The notes below the pieces were generated by a model. The model was not told the origin of the DNA, made no database searches, and saw nothing but the letters and a program-made list of their open reading frames with translations. From assembly GCA_027625915.1 (NCBI GenBank), contig JANTQA010000029.1, positions 8,122,001 to 8,186,000 on the forward strand: a stretch of DNA of 64,000 nt, written 5' to 3'. Numbering within the stretch: position 1 is the stretch's first letter; the number at the start of each line of letters is the position of its first letter. The DNA is from Anaeramoeba flamelloides (Eukaryota > Metamonada > Anaeramoebidae). Both the position numbers and the translations under genes were made by a program. Of the stretch, positions 35,001 to 47,400 are shown piece after piece.

Positions 35001-36274
35001 GTGAGACAAAAGTTTTTAAATCATCAAAAAACAAAGAAAATCAAAAAAACTGAGGTTAATTATGAAAAATTTTCAACAAATTCAATTTATAATTGAAATT
35101 TTACTGAAAATATCAAGTAGTTTACCTTCCAAATTGATTTGAACCTAGATATACTATTGGGTAGCAAATTCAATTTTACATTGGAACAGGAATGAAGAAA
35201 AAAAAAACACAGATTTTATTTTGAAGCATTGATTAGAGGTTTTGGAAAGCAATATTTCTATTGCTGTATTTCAAAACAAAAATTAAATATTTATTCATGT
35301 TTGTTTTTGTATTTGTTTGTTTGGTATTGAGTTGTTGCGAAGAGAAGAAGAAAAAAAACAAAAGAAAAGAAAATACTTACTTCTTCCCATCTTTTTCGGA
35401 GTTGAATTCCAACACAGCGAGAAAAATAACCAGAATAAACAGAATTTAAAGGCTTTTTAGAATCCAAAAATGCAAAAATAAAATCCAATAATTCTGTGTC
35501 TGATGAAATGACTTCAACGATGCCAAAAAGTTCAAGTCCAATGATTTCATTTGCAAGATAAGGGTATCTTTAGGAAACATAATTGGAAAAGTTTTTAATA
35601 AAAAAGTGAAAAGTCCAAATTAAAATAGAGTGAGTTTGGTGGTTTTTTTTTTGACAAAAATTTGGGGAATCTTACTTAAATTTCTCTTTTTCAGAAACAT
35701 TTTCGTCTGTTGATTCTACTAAAAGGTATTGGAGTGTTTTTTTAACTATTTCAGGCTTTGATAAACTAATTTTGGAAAGGGTGTTTTTTTTTGTTGTAAA
35801 TTTTCCGAAAAGGTTTTTTGAGGGCAAATAATTTTATTTGTAAAGGGAAGAAAGTTTTGAATTTGTCTGGTATCAGAAAGAAAAGAAAAGAAAAGAAACA
35901 AAAAAGAAACGAAATATTACTATTCAACCAAGGATTTGTTTCCATATCTACACTCTTGAAGAAGATCTTCTTCATCTAAAAGATCTTCAAAGGTAAATTC
36001 TTCTTTTTCGAGGATCTCATCTATTTTTGATTTTAATGAAAAGTTGAATCTCCTGTTTGGGTTAAATTGTTGAGTGTGGTTGATTTAAATCATTTTTTGT
36101 TTCAAGAAAGCACAAATAAAATAATAAAGGCAAATAAAAAGAGAAAAGTAAAGGGTAAAATTAAACTGGTATTAATGTTAATTCTGAAGATTATATTATT
36201 GTACAATTAAAGAACGAGAGTAGTCTGTAAAAAAGGAAATATGTTTATTAGAAAGGGGTTTGTTACCAAAACAT
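30823..36274 (-). CDS. PPP6R: PP6 phosphatase regulatory subunit, SAPS domain (SIT4-associating protein)
   Basis: Scaffold subunit of protein phosphatase 6/SIT4. Ten exons on the minus strand: 36267-36274, 35921-36052, 35676-35765, 35381-35567, 33085-33222, 32899-32964, 32215-32661, 31609-32016, 31409-31501 and 30823-31266. All are GT-AG with matching phases, giving 670 residues. Exon 1 is ATG TTT TG. Joined to exon 2 it reads MFW, the family N-terminus, followed by KIDEILEKEEFTFEDLLDEE and DLLQEC (human [27 protein letters not shown]). SAPS landmarks follow: LKYLQEHPGIIDKLCSHI, PVGHSRLKVIQFFYIL, LFFQYKWNSFLH, RRGNFTHIFQICNKIVQ. The C-terminus is acidic and Lys/Glu rich, as usual. Intron 4 (33223-35380, 2.16 kb) holds LINE and transposon fragments. 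Intron 7 has a TA microsatellite. No domain is missing. Confidence 0.92.
32045..32090. repeat. TA dinucleotide microsatellite in a PP6R intron
   Basis: A run of about 22 TA units in the intron between exons 7 and 8 of the PP6R gene, close to the acceptor of exon 8 at 32017. It is likely length-polymorphic. Confidence 0.9.
33560..34000 (+). mobile_element. Degraded LINE tail in PP6R intron 4
   Basis: Matches LINE fragment C from ACTATTTATTTAAAAC through AATATTGATCATTTTT to CTGAAAGGAAATTTAAGT and a run of ACATCTAGATTATAATTTAC. The reading frame is lost at many places. It lies antisense to the host gene. Confidence 0.65.
34139..34610. mobile_element. CATGAAAA-end transposon, copy 1 (in PP6R intron 4)
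   Basis: About 470 bp, starting CATGAAAACAACCCCCGACA and ending TTTATTTTCATG. The same layout is seen at 38878-39332 and 63132-63588. Shared internal landmarks include TTGTTAATATTAG, a TTTATTATGGAGG / AATAAACCTA-type segment and a TTAATCAT/ATGATTAA block. Confidence 0.6.
34665..34735 (-). mobile_element. Very short LINE 3' end
   Basis: Only the last hairpin and A-rich tail of the LINE family remain (on the minus strand AAAAACTCCCCCCTTAAATA followed by ATAAAAAATAATAAA). It is followed at once by another transposon at 34763. Confidence 0.5.
34763..35268 (+). mobile_element. TACTGT-end transposon, copy in PP6R intron 4
   Basis: Collinear with 53214-53694. Shared segments include AAAATAACTCGTGCA near the start, AGTTTTATTATTTAAAAAG, ATAGAGTTAGTTGTG, AAATTTTACTGAAAATA and ATACTATTGGGTAGCAAATT. 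It ends GCTGTA. No coding frame seen. Confidence 0.65.
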
Positions 36275-37574
36275 CTGCTAAAAAGATTTTTTACAAAAAT
36301 AATTCTAAAATTTTTCTTTGAATAATTAAGGTAAAAAAAAATGATTCATAGGTAAAATAATAGTGGAACAATAATCTTAAAAATGGGGGCATATACATTG
36401 TCAGTTGTATAAGGTGTTTTTATAATTCTTTATTCTTCGGAGTAAAAACGAAATAATAATTAAATGTGCATAGAAAGAATAGAGAAATCTGATCAGGACT
36501 TCTCTGAGGCTTTTGAATAAAAGAAGCATGTTAATTTTTGACAATTATGTAATTATTAATTTTTCAAAAGTTCTTAAATGGTGAATTAAAGATCACAATA
36601 TTGAAAACCTTAGAGACAAAAAACATCAGTTTTTCATTGGATTAGAGTTGTTTTGATAAAATTTTCTACTGGTTAATTCTCTTAACTGATCAATTAAAAG
36701 TTAATTTTATCCTCAAAATAAAATAAAATTCGAAATTCTTGATATATTCAACACTAAGTGTTGGAAGTATTGCTTTTAATACATTTATTGTCTCTTTTAA
36801 TCAAAAATACTGCACTTGAAAAACAAGTTTTTATTTTTTGATAAGCAGAAATTTCAATTTTCAATTTATTTTGCACAGCTTTGAAATTAGAAGAAAAATA
36901 AATTTTCATAAAGCTAAAAATAACTATTTTGAGAAATAAATGAAACACCATTTAAGAGTTTTTTGCAATGGTTCATTGAAAAAATTATTTCAAATAAATC
37001 AAAGGTATATTCCTTTTAAAACTTAGTATCTGGATTGAAAATAATTCTCTTTTTTTGATTAAAATGAAAAAAAAAATCCAAATAATAATTTTATCAATTA
37101 TTTACTTAATGTTGAACCCTAATTTAGCTTTACAAAAATTAAGGACTACAGTTTTAAAACAAAAAGGAAAAATAAAAAAATGAGTGTTGTTTTCTTTATC
37201 TTTTTTGAAATTGCTAAAAAATTTAATTCAGAAAATTTGTTTAAATATCCAAGTTGTCAAGTATTTTTACAACTGAAAAAGGGTCGAAATGAGGACTAAA
37301 AGCTTTTAAGAAGTATGGAACCCAATTTAGATAATCTATTAGTTTCATTTTCATCAAGATACTTGAAAAAAAATAAATGTTGTAAATTCAATAGTCCTAT
37401 ATTTATTCAAAATCTTTTAATAAGAGATTATTTTATCAACATTTTTTATCTTAATGTTTGAAATGTTATTTTTAAAATATATCTTTATTGGTTTAAAAAA
37501 TGAAATTTTATATCCTATGGTTTGGCTCTTTGATCCAAAATCTTGGTATTTGCCCTTATAAAAAAATTTTTCTA

Positions 37575-37800
37575 ACATTTTAAAAACATGTTGTAAAGGT
37601 GTTATAAACGTTTTAAATACTTTTAATATTTTTAATAAAAACTTTTATAAAATAAAAATATGTTAAAACTGTGTTATAAAATTTGTAACATGTTAAAAAC
37701 CCGTTACAAGAATATTTTTTAAAAAAAAATTGAAAAAAGTATCATTTAAAAGGAAATTTTGTTATAAAAATGTTATATAGATGTTATAAAAACTTTTTTT
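37575..37800. repeat. Degenerate repeat of TGTTATAAAA / TGTTAAAAA words
   Basis: TGTTATAAA occurs near 37600, 37670, 37761 and 37782, with related ATGTTAAAA words between. The spacing is irregular. It could be a decayed tandem array. Confidence 0.5.
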
Positions 37801-38877
37801 TATTCGGGTTATTTCTATTCTTTAAAAGATGTTTTTATAGGTTTCATTAAGTGATACACTAATAAAATAATTTTTACATAATCTATTATTTTTGTAATTA
37901 CTCGTTTTAATTATACACTAGTTTTTTTTCAAGTGCTCTCAAAATGATTCTGATTAAATATTATATATTATTTCCAAAATATGTAATTTCTCAGGCATGA
38001 ATTAACTTCAAAATATTTTTTTTTTTTTTTAGAGTAATTTATGCTATTATATATATTTCAAAAATAAAAGTATTTGTGTTTTAAAACATTCCACTTAAAC
38101 AATCTTGATGAAACCAAAACTATGAGAATTAAAAATAGATAGAATACTTATTCACAAAGTTAAATATATATTTCCATTCTTTTTGAGTTGTTAAAATACT
38201 TCACAATCAAAATATTTTTACAATTTTTCTCAATTAATTTATAAAGTAATTTCAAAAAAGACAAAGAATACAAAACTCATTTTTTCATTTATCCATTTTT
38301 TTTAGAAGAGTTATACCCATTTCAATTTATTAATATATAAATATCTTCTGTTTTTTATTTTTGATACATTTTCTTGGATTCACAATTTTAAACCTGGTAT
38401 CTCTAAATTTAGAATTTTTTTGATAAAAAGCTATTTTTGGAAGGAACTACTTCTGTTATCTCATATTAGGACGGGAAAAAAAACTTTAATTAATAAAAGT
38501 TTATTTTGAATCAAAATTTCTTTATTTAATTAAAAAAATAACTATGTGTGAAAATTTTTTAAATTTCCGTTAGATTATTATTTTTTTAATCTATATTATA
38601 ATCTCTTTTAAAAAAAAAAATTCTAAAATTCAATCAAAGATGAAAAACTCAAAATAATTGTTCTTAATATATCTTTTATACCCAAAGCCATACCAAAGAT
38701 AGATAAATTATTTTTTCGAAAATTCACTTTTAATCCAAAAAAAAAACTCAAAAATGGAGAAATCCTGTTTCTACTAATATCCTTCGATTCTCTCAATAAA
38801 TCAATAAAGATATATTCTTTTTAATTTAATTTATTTTATTTTTCAAAAAATCAAAAAAAAAAAACAAAATAATTAAC

Positions 38878-39332
38878 ATGAAAATAATTCATTAACTGCT
38901 TTTTTAATTGTTAATATTAGATAAAAGTATAATGTAATTACAAATATTTTAAATTTAACAGTCATTATAAATAACAATTTTTTCTATGAAACTCTTAATA
39001 AACCTATCCAAAGTACACTAAAGTGTGGGGTATATTTAGTATACTCAAGTAAATGATTGATAATAAAAGTAGATAAATTGTTTGAAAGACAATAAAGTTT
39101 TATAGATGTTTGATAGAGTTTGGAAAAATATAATTTTTATACTTATTTTTTGATTGAATGGGTGGTGTTTGGAACAAGAGTAATTTAATCAATCATCATT
39201 ATAAGAAGTGGGTGGGTTGAAATTTTTAAAGTTTTATTTATTAAAATCAGTATTTAATTTAAATTATTAACAATTAAACAATAAATTCCCTGATAATAAC
39301 AATCAAAAATATTGTCATGGATTATTTTCATG
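38878..39332. mobile_element. CATGAAAA-end transposon, copy 2
   Basis: 455 bp starting CATGAAAATAATTCATTAAC and ending GGATTATTTTCATG. The arms match each other for about 50 bp in inverted order. Its inside contains AATAAACCTATCCAAAG and AGTGTGGGGTATA, shared with the copy at 63132. Confidence 0.7.
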
Positions 39333-40353
39333 TTCTGTTTTTTTTTTTTTTTTCAATAGTATACAATTGCTCACTTTCCAGGGACATAAAATTCCATTTC
39401 ACTCATAATTCTTCACCCAAAAATGAAAAATTCATTGTTTTTTTTTAAGAATTAACCAAAATTTATGATTGTTTAGAAATAAGAGAAATAATAAACTTCA
39501 GATTACAGTTGAGGTTCATCAAAGAAATACCCATGCAAACCATAAATTTCAAAAAAAAAAAACATAAAACGAAAAAAAATTTTGGGTACTTTTCATCTAA
39601 ATTTTTCGAGCAAAATTCGCAATTTCTTTGGAAAATTAAAATTGTTGATAATAAGATTTTTTAATTGTAAATGTATTCATTTAAAAGAAAATTATAATGC
39701 CTCACTTTTCTAAATGTTAATTTGAAGTTTTAAACATTTTTTCTAAATTAACTTGATAAAAAAATTGAAAAAAAAAAAAAAAAAAAAAAAAATTATAAAA
39801 AGGCAAAGAGCAAAATACAAAAAAAAAATTACAAAATGAGAAAAAATGATTTTGATCTAAAATTTAAATTTTTAGTTTTAGGAGAGTAATGAAATAAACT
39901 TATATAACATATTTAATTTATTAATTTAAATCCTATATCCTCTGATAAAAAATAATTTCTTTTAGATATTATTAAACCATTCCCATTTATATTTATTTTA
40001 AAGTTATAATATAAAATAGAATTCGAAATGAGTATATTCCTTTATTTGAATAAATATTTTTTTATACTTTACTTTATTTCTGTTAAAAATGAAAGTGATT
40101 TTCAAAAATACAAATAAATTTAGAACAAAAGTCCTAAAACATTACAAATTAATATTTCTTCAGCAAGTTTATTGAAATCATCAAAATTGGAAGCTTTACA
40201 AGAAAAAAAGTTATATTGTCTGATCTTTTCAATGAGATATTAAAAAAACTTTACAGATAAATGTCTACATCCCAAATTCTCAAAAATGAATAAAAATAGC
40301 CGGAATATCGAATAATCCACTTTGAAAAATGAAATGAATTTATTCAAATTATC

Positions 40354-40384
<31 letters not shown>

Positions 40385-40921
40385 TTTGTATTTTTTTGAT
40401 TCAATAATAATTAATTTCAATCTCCTAATTCACTTTTAAAACATTAATCTTCAAAAAGATATTAAATTTTTCAAAAAGAACTTATAAAAAAGTAATACTT
40501 TCTTATTATTGTGTTAAAATTTATTTAAAAAAATAAAAATGGAAAAAGCTGAATTTAAACATTTCAGTTTTTATCAAAATTCGAGAAAAATTCAAATTTT
40601 GTTTTCACCTGATCAAAACCATCAGAAATCTCAAGAATTTAATTTTGATAATCTTAATTTTTTTTTTTAAAAAAACAAAATTTATAAAATAAACTTGGAT
40701 ATACAAAAGGTGAAATCTTAAATTCAAAATGGGTTTTTATTTAATAGATTTAAATGAATCTTTAATCAATACGTTCCAATTACACTTATTAAGTATCTTC
40801 AGAATGATGAATGAAACAAATGATTCCAATATTTACTTCATATCAAATAATGATTATTATAATGAATCAAAACAATACTCATTATAATAATAAGTATAAT
40901 TATAATTATCACAAATATTTC

Positions 40922-42949
40922 TTATAATAACGATTGTGTGTGATGATATCGATTTGAATAAACGAATGGTGAAATTCTATTACCGAATAAATCATATAGA
41001 TTGGAAACATTTAAATGTAGAGAATTGAAGGGCTTTGAATCTGAACTAAATTGAGTAAAGGTTTGGTCAAAAAGTATATTTCCGATTGAATTTAACAGTG
41101 CGGTTTTACATCTAATTGCATGTATTTTTTTTTGTTGTTTTTGCTTATCCTGGTTAATTATTTTTTCAAATTGTGATAACAATTCTTCAATATTTGGTAA
41201 AAGGAGCATATTTATGGTATTTTTACCAAGAGCCTGTAAGCACACTATTGCACCGTATTGAGAGGCCAAGGGTCTTTTATCCGCGCCCACTAAAGCGGCG
41301 ACAAGTACTGAGGTGATGTTAGGCTGCAAAGCAGGGAATCTTCTATATTTGGAACAAATTTTTGCAATAATCTGTGCAGCATAATCCCTCATTTTCCAAT
41401 GGTCTTCATTAACATCACGCTCCGAATCCACAGAAAGTGCACATGTCATGATTGAAGGAATTAATTGGTGTAAATATCGTTCTAATTTGATTGAAGGGTT
41501 CATCACTAACGCCTCAGTGGTTTGCATTAAAGTTATTAATTGGCTTATTTGGTTGAAATAAATTCTCACTTTGGATGCAATAAATTGAATGAAATATGGA
41601 ACCAGTTGTACAATTCCACTATTTTGAGACAAATCGTTTAATATTATTCGTAAATATTTTTGATGATACTCTTTTTTTTCTTCAATTATTTTTAATTTAT
41701 TTTCCCATTGCTTATTACCAAATTGGCTTGTAGTGGTGGAGGAAGAAGATGACAAAGAAGAAAAAGAGGAAGAAGAATTCGAAAAGTAATTGTTTTCTTG
41801 CTCTCTCTCCTTCTCCTTTTCAATTAGATCTTTTTCTAATTTCTCGTTCTCAGATGTTGTTAGCACAATTTTAATTACTTGATCATAATACAATTGTAAT
41901 TCTTGGGTTAAAACATGCCGGATAACAACCTCTTTCTCCTTTTCCATTTTGACCAGATTTTCTTCTTCTTCATGGACAGACTTTAATTTGGATTCGTCAC
42001 GTGGGTTTTTATCTTTTGAAGAATTATTTTTGTTTTTTGGATCGTTTGGTGGCTGTTGCTCTTCGATTTGGACCTTTTGTTCGAGGAGTTTTAAATCTAA
42101 TTGAGACGGGATGTTTAAATTACTCAGGATGTTGTTGATCCCGTCTTCCCTTTTTAATGTGATCTTTGCAGTAATTGTGCTTGTTCCGAGATTGACATCA
42201 GAGAGTATTGGATTTTTCCTCGCTCTTGGATCAAATTGTGGTGTGCTTGTTGCCTCTTCAAGTTCTATTTGGTTCGGCTCGTTGCTTTCTTGCTGCTTTC
42301 TTCTCCTTCGTCTGATCCTTTTCAATGGAAGATCCTCCAACAAGTAATTACTTTGCTTCTTTTTTTGTTCTTGTTGTTTGTCTTCTTGGATGCTGTTTAC
42401 GTTTTCATTGCCAGTTGCATTTTCATTGCCATTTTGCTGAATGTTTCCAGTTTCGTTTGCTTGCCGTTTTTCTTCGTCTAATTTCGATCGTTGTTGATCT
42501 TGCTGCTTTTTTTGTTTTTTGGTGACTTTTTGGAATTGTGGGTTTGATAGCGTACGAGGCTGAATGCCATCAACGGCCAGCCAATGCCCAGAAAAAGAAA
42601 CATTTCTTGGGTACAATGGCAAGGGTGCATTGATTAATTCTTCCAATTCAAAGATCTTTTCATCCAAGTAAAAGAGCTCCTGATCCCCAATCACTCTTTG
42701 GAATTTGGGCGTTTCCTTTTTTACATGCCCCAAAATTTTATATTTCCCATGCAGATCCAGCGCAGAATTGATGTCTTCTTGTGTTAGCCTTGCCCTTCTT
42801 GAATGCCTTGTAAATTTTAACGCGTCCTGAATCAATTCTCGAAGGCGGTACTCAACATCACTACTTAGTTCAGCTGCTACAGTTTCTTTTAAGCTATAGA
42901 CACCTACAGTATGACCAATGTTTTTAATAGAGTCTGTTGATAAAAACAT
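40922..42949 (-). CDS. TAF6: Transcription initiation factor TFIID subunit 6
   Basis: Single-exon gene of 675 residues. TAF6 pairs with TAF9 through a histone fold inside TFIID and related coactivators. Residues 1-76 form the histone fold (STDSIKNIGHTVGVYSLKE, RLRELIQDALKFTRHSRR, LTQEDINSALDL; human has YRIKEIAQDALKFMHMGKR and LTTSDIDYALKL). Residues 77-131 hold ELFYLDEKIFELEELINAPLP and GHWLAVDGIQP, as in human. A charged Gln/Lys/Glu linker runs to about 340. Residues about 345-620 are the conserved HEAT-like C-terminal domain: LTQELQLYYDQVIKIVL, YLHQLIPSIMTCALS and DHWKMRDYAAQIIAKIC, with a Ser-rich loop at about 386-410 inserted after its first helix. The extreme C-terminus is short and lacks the long Pro-rich tail of animals. 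The frame is intact. Confidence 0.95.
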   Translation of the reverse strand: MFLSTDSIKNIGHTVGVYSLKETVAAELSSDVEYRLRELIQDALKFTRHSRRARLTQEDINSALDLHGKYKILGHVKKETPKFQRVIGDQELFYLDEKIFELEELINAPLPLYPRNVSFSGHWLAVDGIQPRTLSNPQFQKVTKKQKKQQDQQRSKLDEEKRQANETGNIQQNGNENATGNENVNSIQEDKQQEQKKKQSNYLLEDLPLKRIRRRRRKQQESNEPNQIELEEATSTPQFDPRARKNPILSDVNLGTSTITAKITLKREDGINNILSNLNIPSQLDLKLLEQKVQIEEQQPPNDPKNKNNSSKDKNPRDESKLKSVHEEEENLVKMEKEKEVVIRHVLTQELQLYYDQVIKIVLTTSENEKLEKDLIEKEKEREQENNYFSNSSSSFSSLSSSSSTTTSQFGNKQWENKLKIIEEKKEYHQKYLRIILNDLSQNSGIVQLVPYFIQFIASKVRIYFNQISQLITLMQTTEALVMNPSIKLERYLHQLIPSIMTCALSVDSERDVNEDHWKMRDYAAQIIAKICSKYRRFPALQPNITSVLVAALVGADKRPLASQYGAIVCLQALGKNTINMLLLPNIEELLSQFEKIINQDKQKQQKKIHAIRCKTALLNSIGNILFDQTFTQFSSDSKPFNSLHLNVSNLYDLFGNRISPFVYSNRYHHTQSLL

Positions 42950-44433
42950 ATTTGGGAAAAAATGAAGAACCTAGAAATGTTTTGGATAGAGTAATTTTTT
43001 TAATCTTAATTTATCATTTTTATTAATTAAGGTGGTAAGGTATCACTTGAAGAAGTAATTATTGGAGAAACCCTAGAAGGAGTAAAATTCCAAAGTTTTC
43101 CAACATATCAAATTTCAAATATTGTAACAAAGGATATATTAGTATTTCAAAGATAACCCAAAAAACTCTTTTTTAACCGTCTTATTGTTAGGTAAATAAT
43201 AACTTTTATTATTATTTTTTTTTTTCCACAGGTAAACTAGTCCTTATTTACATAAGGGTACAATAAAACTTGATATGCAACTCTAATTTATCAACTTTTG
43301 AGAAATGGGTTATCATTTTTAAAAGAATTTCAATTATCCAAAGATATCAAAGTTCCTTCTCTCAATTTTATCTGATATTTTTTATAAGTAAGGAAATTGG
43401 ATATTTTTTTTTTTCTTTTTTAATGCAAAAAAATTTTTTAAAAGATTGATTTAATCTTGATAAAAATTTAAATATAATGAAAACTTATAATCGCCATTTT
43501 ATTGTTTTAAAAAATCCATTGTATCCTTGTGTTATTGTTCACTTTTTATTGAATTTTCATGTACCTAATTTTCTTTTAAAAAGGTGTTTTTTTTTTTTTT
43601 TTTTCATTTTTTGGAAATAAACCCTATTCAAAAAATTTGGACACACCCCAAATCAAAAAAAGGCAAAAAAAAAACCCAATTTATTGTATTTTTCCAAACC
43701 TAATATAACACTATATTTAAGTTACCGAGTATTAATGTTTTTATAAGTAATCATTTTCATCCAAATAAAAGAAAAAAAAATATAAAACTCAAAAAATCAA
43801 ATTCGAGTGTGTCCAAAATAATGAAACGAGCCGAAAAAAAATGTATTGGTAAATTTGTTTAACTTTCACCAACAATTGTTGATCAATCAAATGATAAGAT
43901 ACCATCTACCAATTGTATGTGATTATTCTATTTAAGAAACTCAACACAAACCCTCTATCAACCATTGAAAAAAAATTCCAGATCTAAAGAAAAAGATTCC
44001 GAAACTGCAAAAAAGGAAATGAAAAAAAAACAAAAAAGACAAAAAATGAAATAATTTGTAAAATCAAAATTCTTTCCAAATTGAATTTAAAGTGAAGTAT
44101 TTGTATTCTTCCAACTTTTTAAGCTGTGTCGAAATTTTGGAATATAGTATATTTTAATTAAGCATATTTTGAAATACAAATTATAGGCAATACTGATTCA
44201 GTCAGTATTAATATTCCACTTAATTTTTTTTTACCAATTTGAAGATAGAAATACCCCCAAAGAGGATATTATTTGAAATATAAAAAAAAAAAAATCCACT
44301 TTTTTGGAAATACCTTATATATATATATATAATGTATTTTATTTTATTTCATTTACACACTTAATTCTAAAAAAAATAAAGAAAGAATTTTTAAAGCAAT
44401 AAAAGAAAGAAAAAACAAGTAAAAATAAAATAT
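42950..44433. other. Intergenic stretch made largely of repeats
   Basis: It includes a weak third copy of the ~300-bp repeat (43190-43340), then a repeat shared with 54770-55070 that is split by a complete transposon at 43620-44147. An AT run lies at 44318-44333. No gene seen. Confidence 0.6.
43620..44147 (+). mobile_element. TTTGGACACA-end transposon with TA target, complete copy
   Basis: 528 bp. Left end AACCCTATTCAAAAAATTTG leads into GACACA. The right end is GCTGTGTCGAAATTTTGG followed by AATATAG. TA lies on each side. The surrounding repeat is uninterrupted at about 54895-54920, giving the empty site. Inside are an internal GAGTGTGTCCAAAA motif and the CACCAACAATTGTTGATC block. No transposase frame is present, so it is non-autonomous, probably a Tc1/mariner relative. 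Confidence 0.82.
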
Positions 44434-47400
44434 TTAAAGGTTTTTCATTTTTTCAGAAAAATTATTGTTGATCTTTTCTAAAAATTGAATTTTTCGTTCT
44501 TGATTGTTTAATATATTGTATAATTCAAAATCAATTGGATTTGAAGTAATTAAAAATCTTTCACATGAAATAAATAATGAAAAATAATCCCTTGGGATTT
44601 CTTTAATTAAATTAAAGGAAATATCAAATTCTAAAAAATTTGGGATTTTAAATGGGAAATCTGAAAATCGGGGCAATACGGAAATTAAATTATTATTTAA
44701 TGTTAGCATTTTCAAGAATTTACATTCCCAAATGAAAGGCGGTATTTGTTTTAAATAATTATAACCTAAATTTATTAGTTCTAATGATAAATTCTCTTTT
44801 TTTAACTCTGTGTTAAAGTTTATTTCTGAAATTTTATTATTATTAAATATCATTGCTTTTAATTTGTTTAATGTAAATAAAGAATCTGGTATTCGTTGTA
44901 TTTTGTTAAAAGAAATGTCAATAATTTCTAAATTGATTAATTTAGAGAAATCAATATTTAATTTTGAGAAATTATTTTTTTTTAAATTCAAATATTTTAA
45001 TTTTGGAGAAAATTGGATATTTGGGTGTATTCTATTTAAATTGCAATTTTCTAAAGTTAAATCTGAAATGTTTTGCAAAGAAGAAATGCTCGATGGCACA
45101 GATAATAATTTACATTTTTTGACTGATAGTAATTCTAATTCGTGAAATTGGGTAATCTCTTTTGGGAAATAACTTCCATTTAATAATCTTATTTTTTTAA
45201 CCGATTTTAAATTCTTTAAAACATTTAAATTATAATTTTCTAGAAAATCATTTTCTGTCGATCCATTTTGTAAATTCTTGATTTGTATTTCATTATATTG
45301 TAAATTTGGGTTTAAATCTTCGATTTTTATTTCTTTTTCTGATTTATTTATAACAATTACCAATTTTTGAGCAGTTATTAATTTATTAATTTCCTTTGAT
45401 TTTTCATTTTGTTTTTCTTTTTCATTGCCTTGTTTTGGTTTTTTTTCTTGTTTTTTATGGTATTTTTCCTTTTCCTTTTGATCTCCAAAATCTTTTTCTT
45501 TTTCTTTTTCTTTTTCTTTTTCTTTTTCTTTTTCTTTTTCTTTTTCTTTTTCTTTTTCTTTTTCTTTTTCTTTTTGTTTTTGTTTTCCCTTTTGAGTTTC
45601 CTTTCCTTTTTCCTTTTCATTTTCTTTTCCTTTTTTGATTTTCTTTTCGTTTTTGGTTTCTTTTTCGTTTTCGTTTCCCTTTTCTTTTTTTCTAATATTT
45701 ATTTTACTTTTTTTATAATTTTTATCAATAATGAAATCCTTTTCAAAAACATTTGCTTTTTCGTTACCATAATAATTATTATCATTATTATTTATTATTT
45801 TAATTTCTTTTTGCTTTTTTCTTTGATTATAAATCAATTTCTTTAAAATACTTTTAATAATTTTTTTTGAAATTTTATGACAAATTTTTTTATTTTCAAT
45901 TAAAAGTCTTTTAGCTAAAATTTTTTGATATTTCTCTTTTTCTTTAAGAATTAATTTACTTTCATAATCGAATTTAATTATATCATTTATTCTTGTTTTG
46001 GAATTTAAATTAAGTTTTTGAAAAGATTCTATTAATTCTTTTTGTTCTTCATTTTGGAAATTTAAAAAAAAACTTTTTTTTAAAGTTTTATTATCATCAT
46101 TGACATTCTCATTGTCATTCACAGTGTCCAATTCAGTCCTATAATCATAATCGCCGTCTTCTTCATCGTCGTAGTTGTTGTTGTTACTGCTGCTGCTGTT
46201 GTTGTCGTCATTATAATGGTTATTTTTTTTCAAAGTATGATTCAAAAAATGAAATTTTTCCACACATTCTTTGATTTCAGAAAAAAAATTCCAATGATCT
46301 AATTGTATTTTCAAATAACATGGATTACCATCAATGGATAAATAATTAAGTTTACCTGTTGCGCGTCTGCCTTTAATTTTTTTACCAAATAGATCTAATA
46401 AATGTATGGGATATATTTTAATTAAATTATCAGAAATATTCAATACTTGTAAATTTAATAAATTTTCAAAAATTTTCGGTTCCAAATCAGAAATTAAATT
46501 ATTTTGAAGAAATAATTTTACTAGATTTGTAAAATATTTAAATTTTAAAGGCATTTTTTGAATTAAATTATATCCAAGATCTAGAATTTTCAATTTTTCA
46601 GTTGAACTGAAAATAAATTTTGGAATTTTAGATAAGTGATTTTGAGAAAGGGTTATTTTTTCCAGATTCCTTAAATTAATTTGTTGGCTAATTTTGGAAT
46701 TATTTATTAAATTCTTATCCAATTTTAAAATGGCTAGCTGCTGAAAACTATTTAAGCAAGCTGGAATGCTAGTTAATTTGTTATTAATGAGAGATAACGT
46801 AATCAATTCTTTATTATTTGAAAGGTTGGTTAAGCCATTCTTTATTGAACAAGAATCTGCAATAAAATATTTTATATTTGTAAAATTTTTAAAATTCTTG
46901 GTGATATTTGTGAACATGAGATTGTTTGATAAATCTAAATGAATTAAATTCTTTAATTGATCCATTCCTCTTGGTATTTCCGTTAAATCGCAATCAACCA
47001 ACCTTAATGTTTTTAAATTTATTAACGATTGCAGAGAAAAGCTTTCAGACAAATGTTGTTTAAAAGACATTTTAGTAAAATCTAAATTCTCAATAATTTC
47101 ACAGGTCAACAAAGATCTTGGTATTTCCCTTAAATTTGGAATATATTTTGCTAAAACAACTCTTTTTTGATGTATTTTTATTTCTTTTTCTTGATCTTGA
47201 TCTTTTTCTTTTTCTTTTTCTTTATCTTGGTCTTTTGATTTTTCTTTTTCTTTATCTTGATCTTTGTCTTTTTCTTTTTCTTTTTCTTTTTCTTTTTCTT
47301 TTTCTTTTTCTTTATCTTTTTCTTTTTGGTTATTGTTTTTGTCATTTATTTCTTGTATCAAGTTTGCAAGTTTTTTTGATGAAAAAATTGGTTTTCTTGA

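Larger units (their letters stand above)
36275..40921. other. Gene-free stretch between PP6R and TAF6
   Basis: It holds a TGTTATAAAA-rich degenerate tandem region (37575-37800), the second CATGAAAA-end transposon (38878-39332) and long A/T runs (39770-39800 and 40350-40387). No exon or RNA gene was recognised. Confidence 0.55.

Noticed and set aside
45396-45846. Plus-strand Phe/Leu-rich frames opposite the LRR gene
   Set aside because: They are antisense shadows of the Lys-Glu codon repeats.
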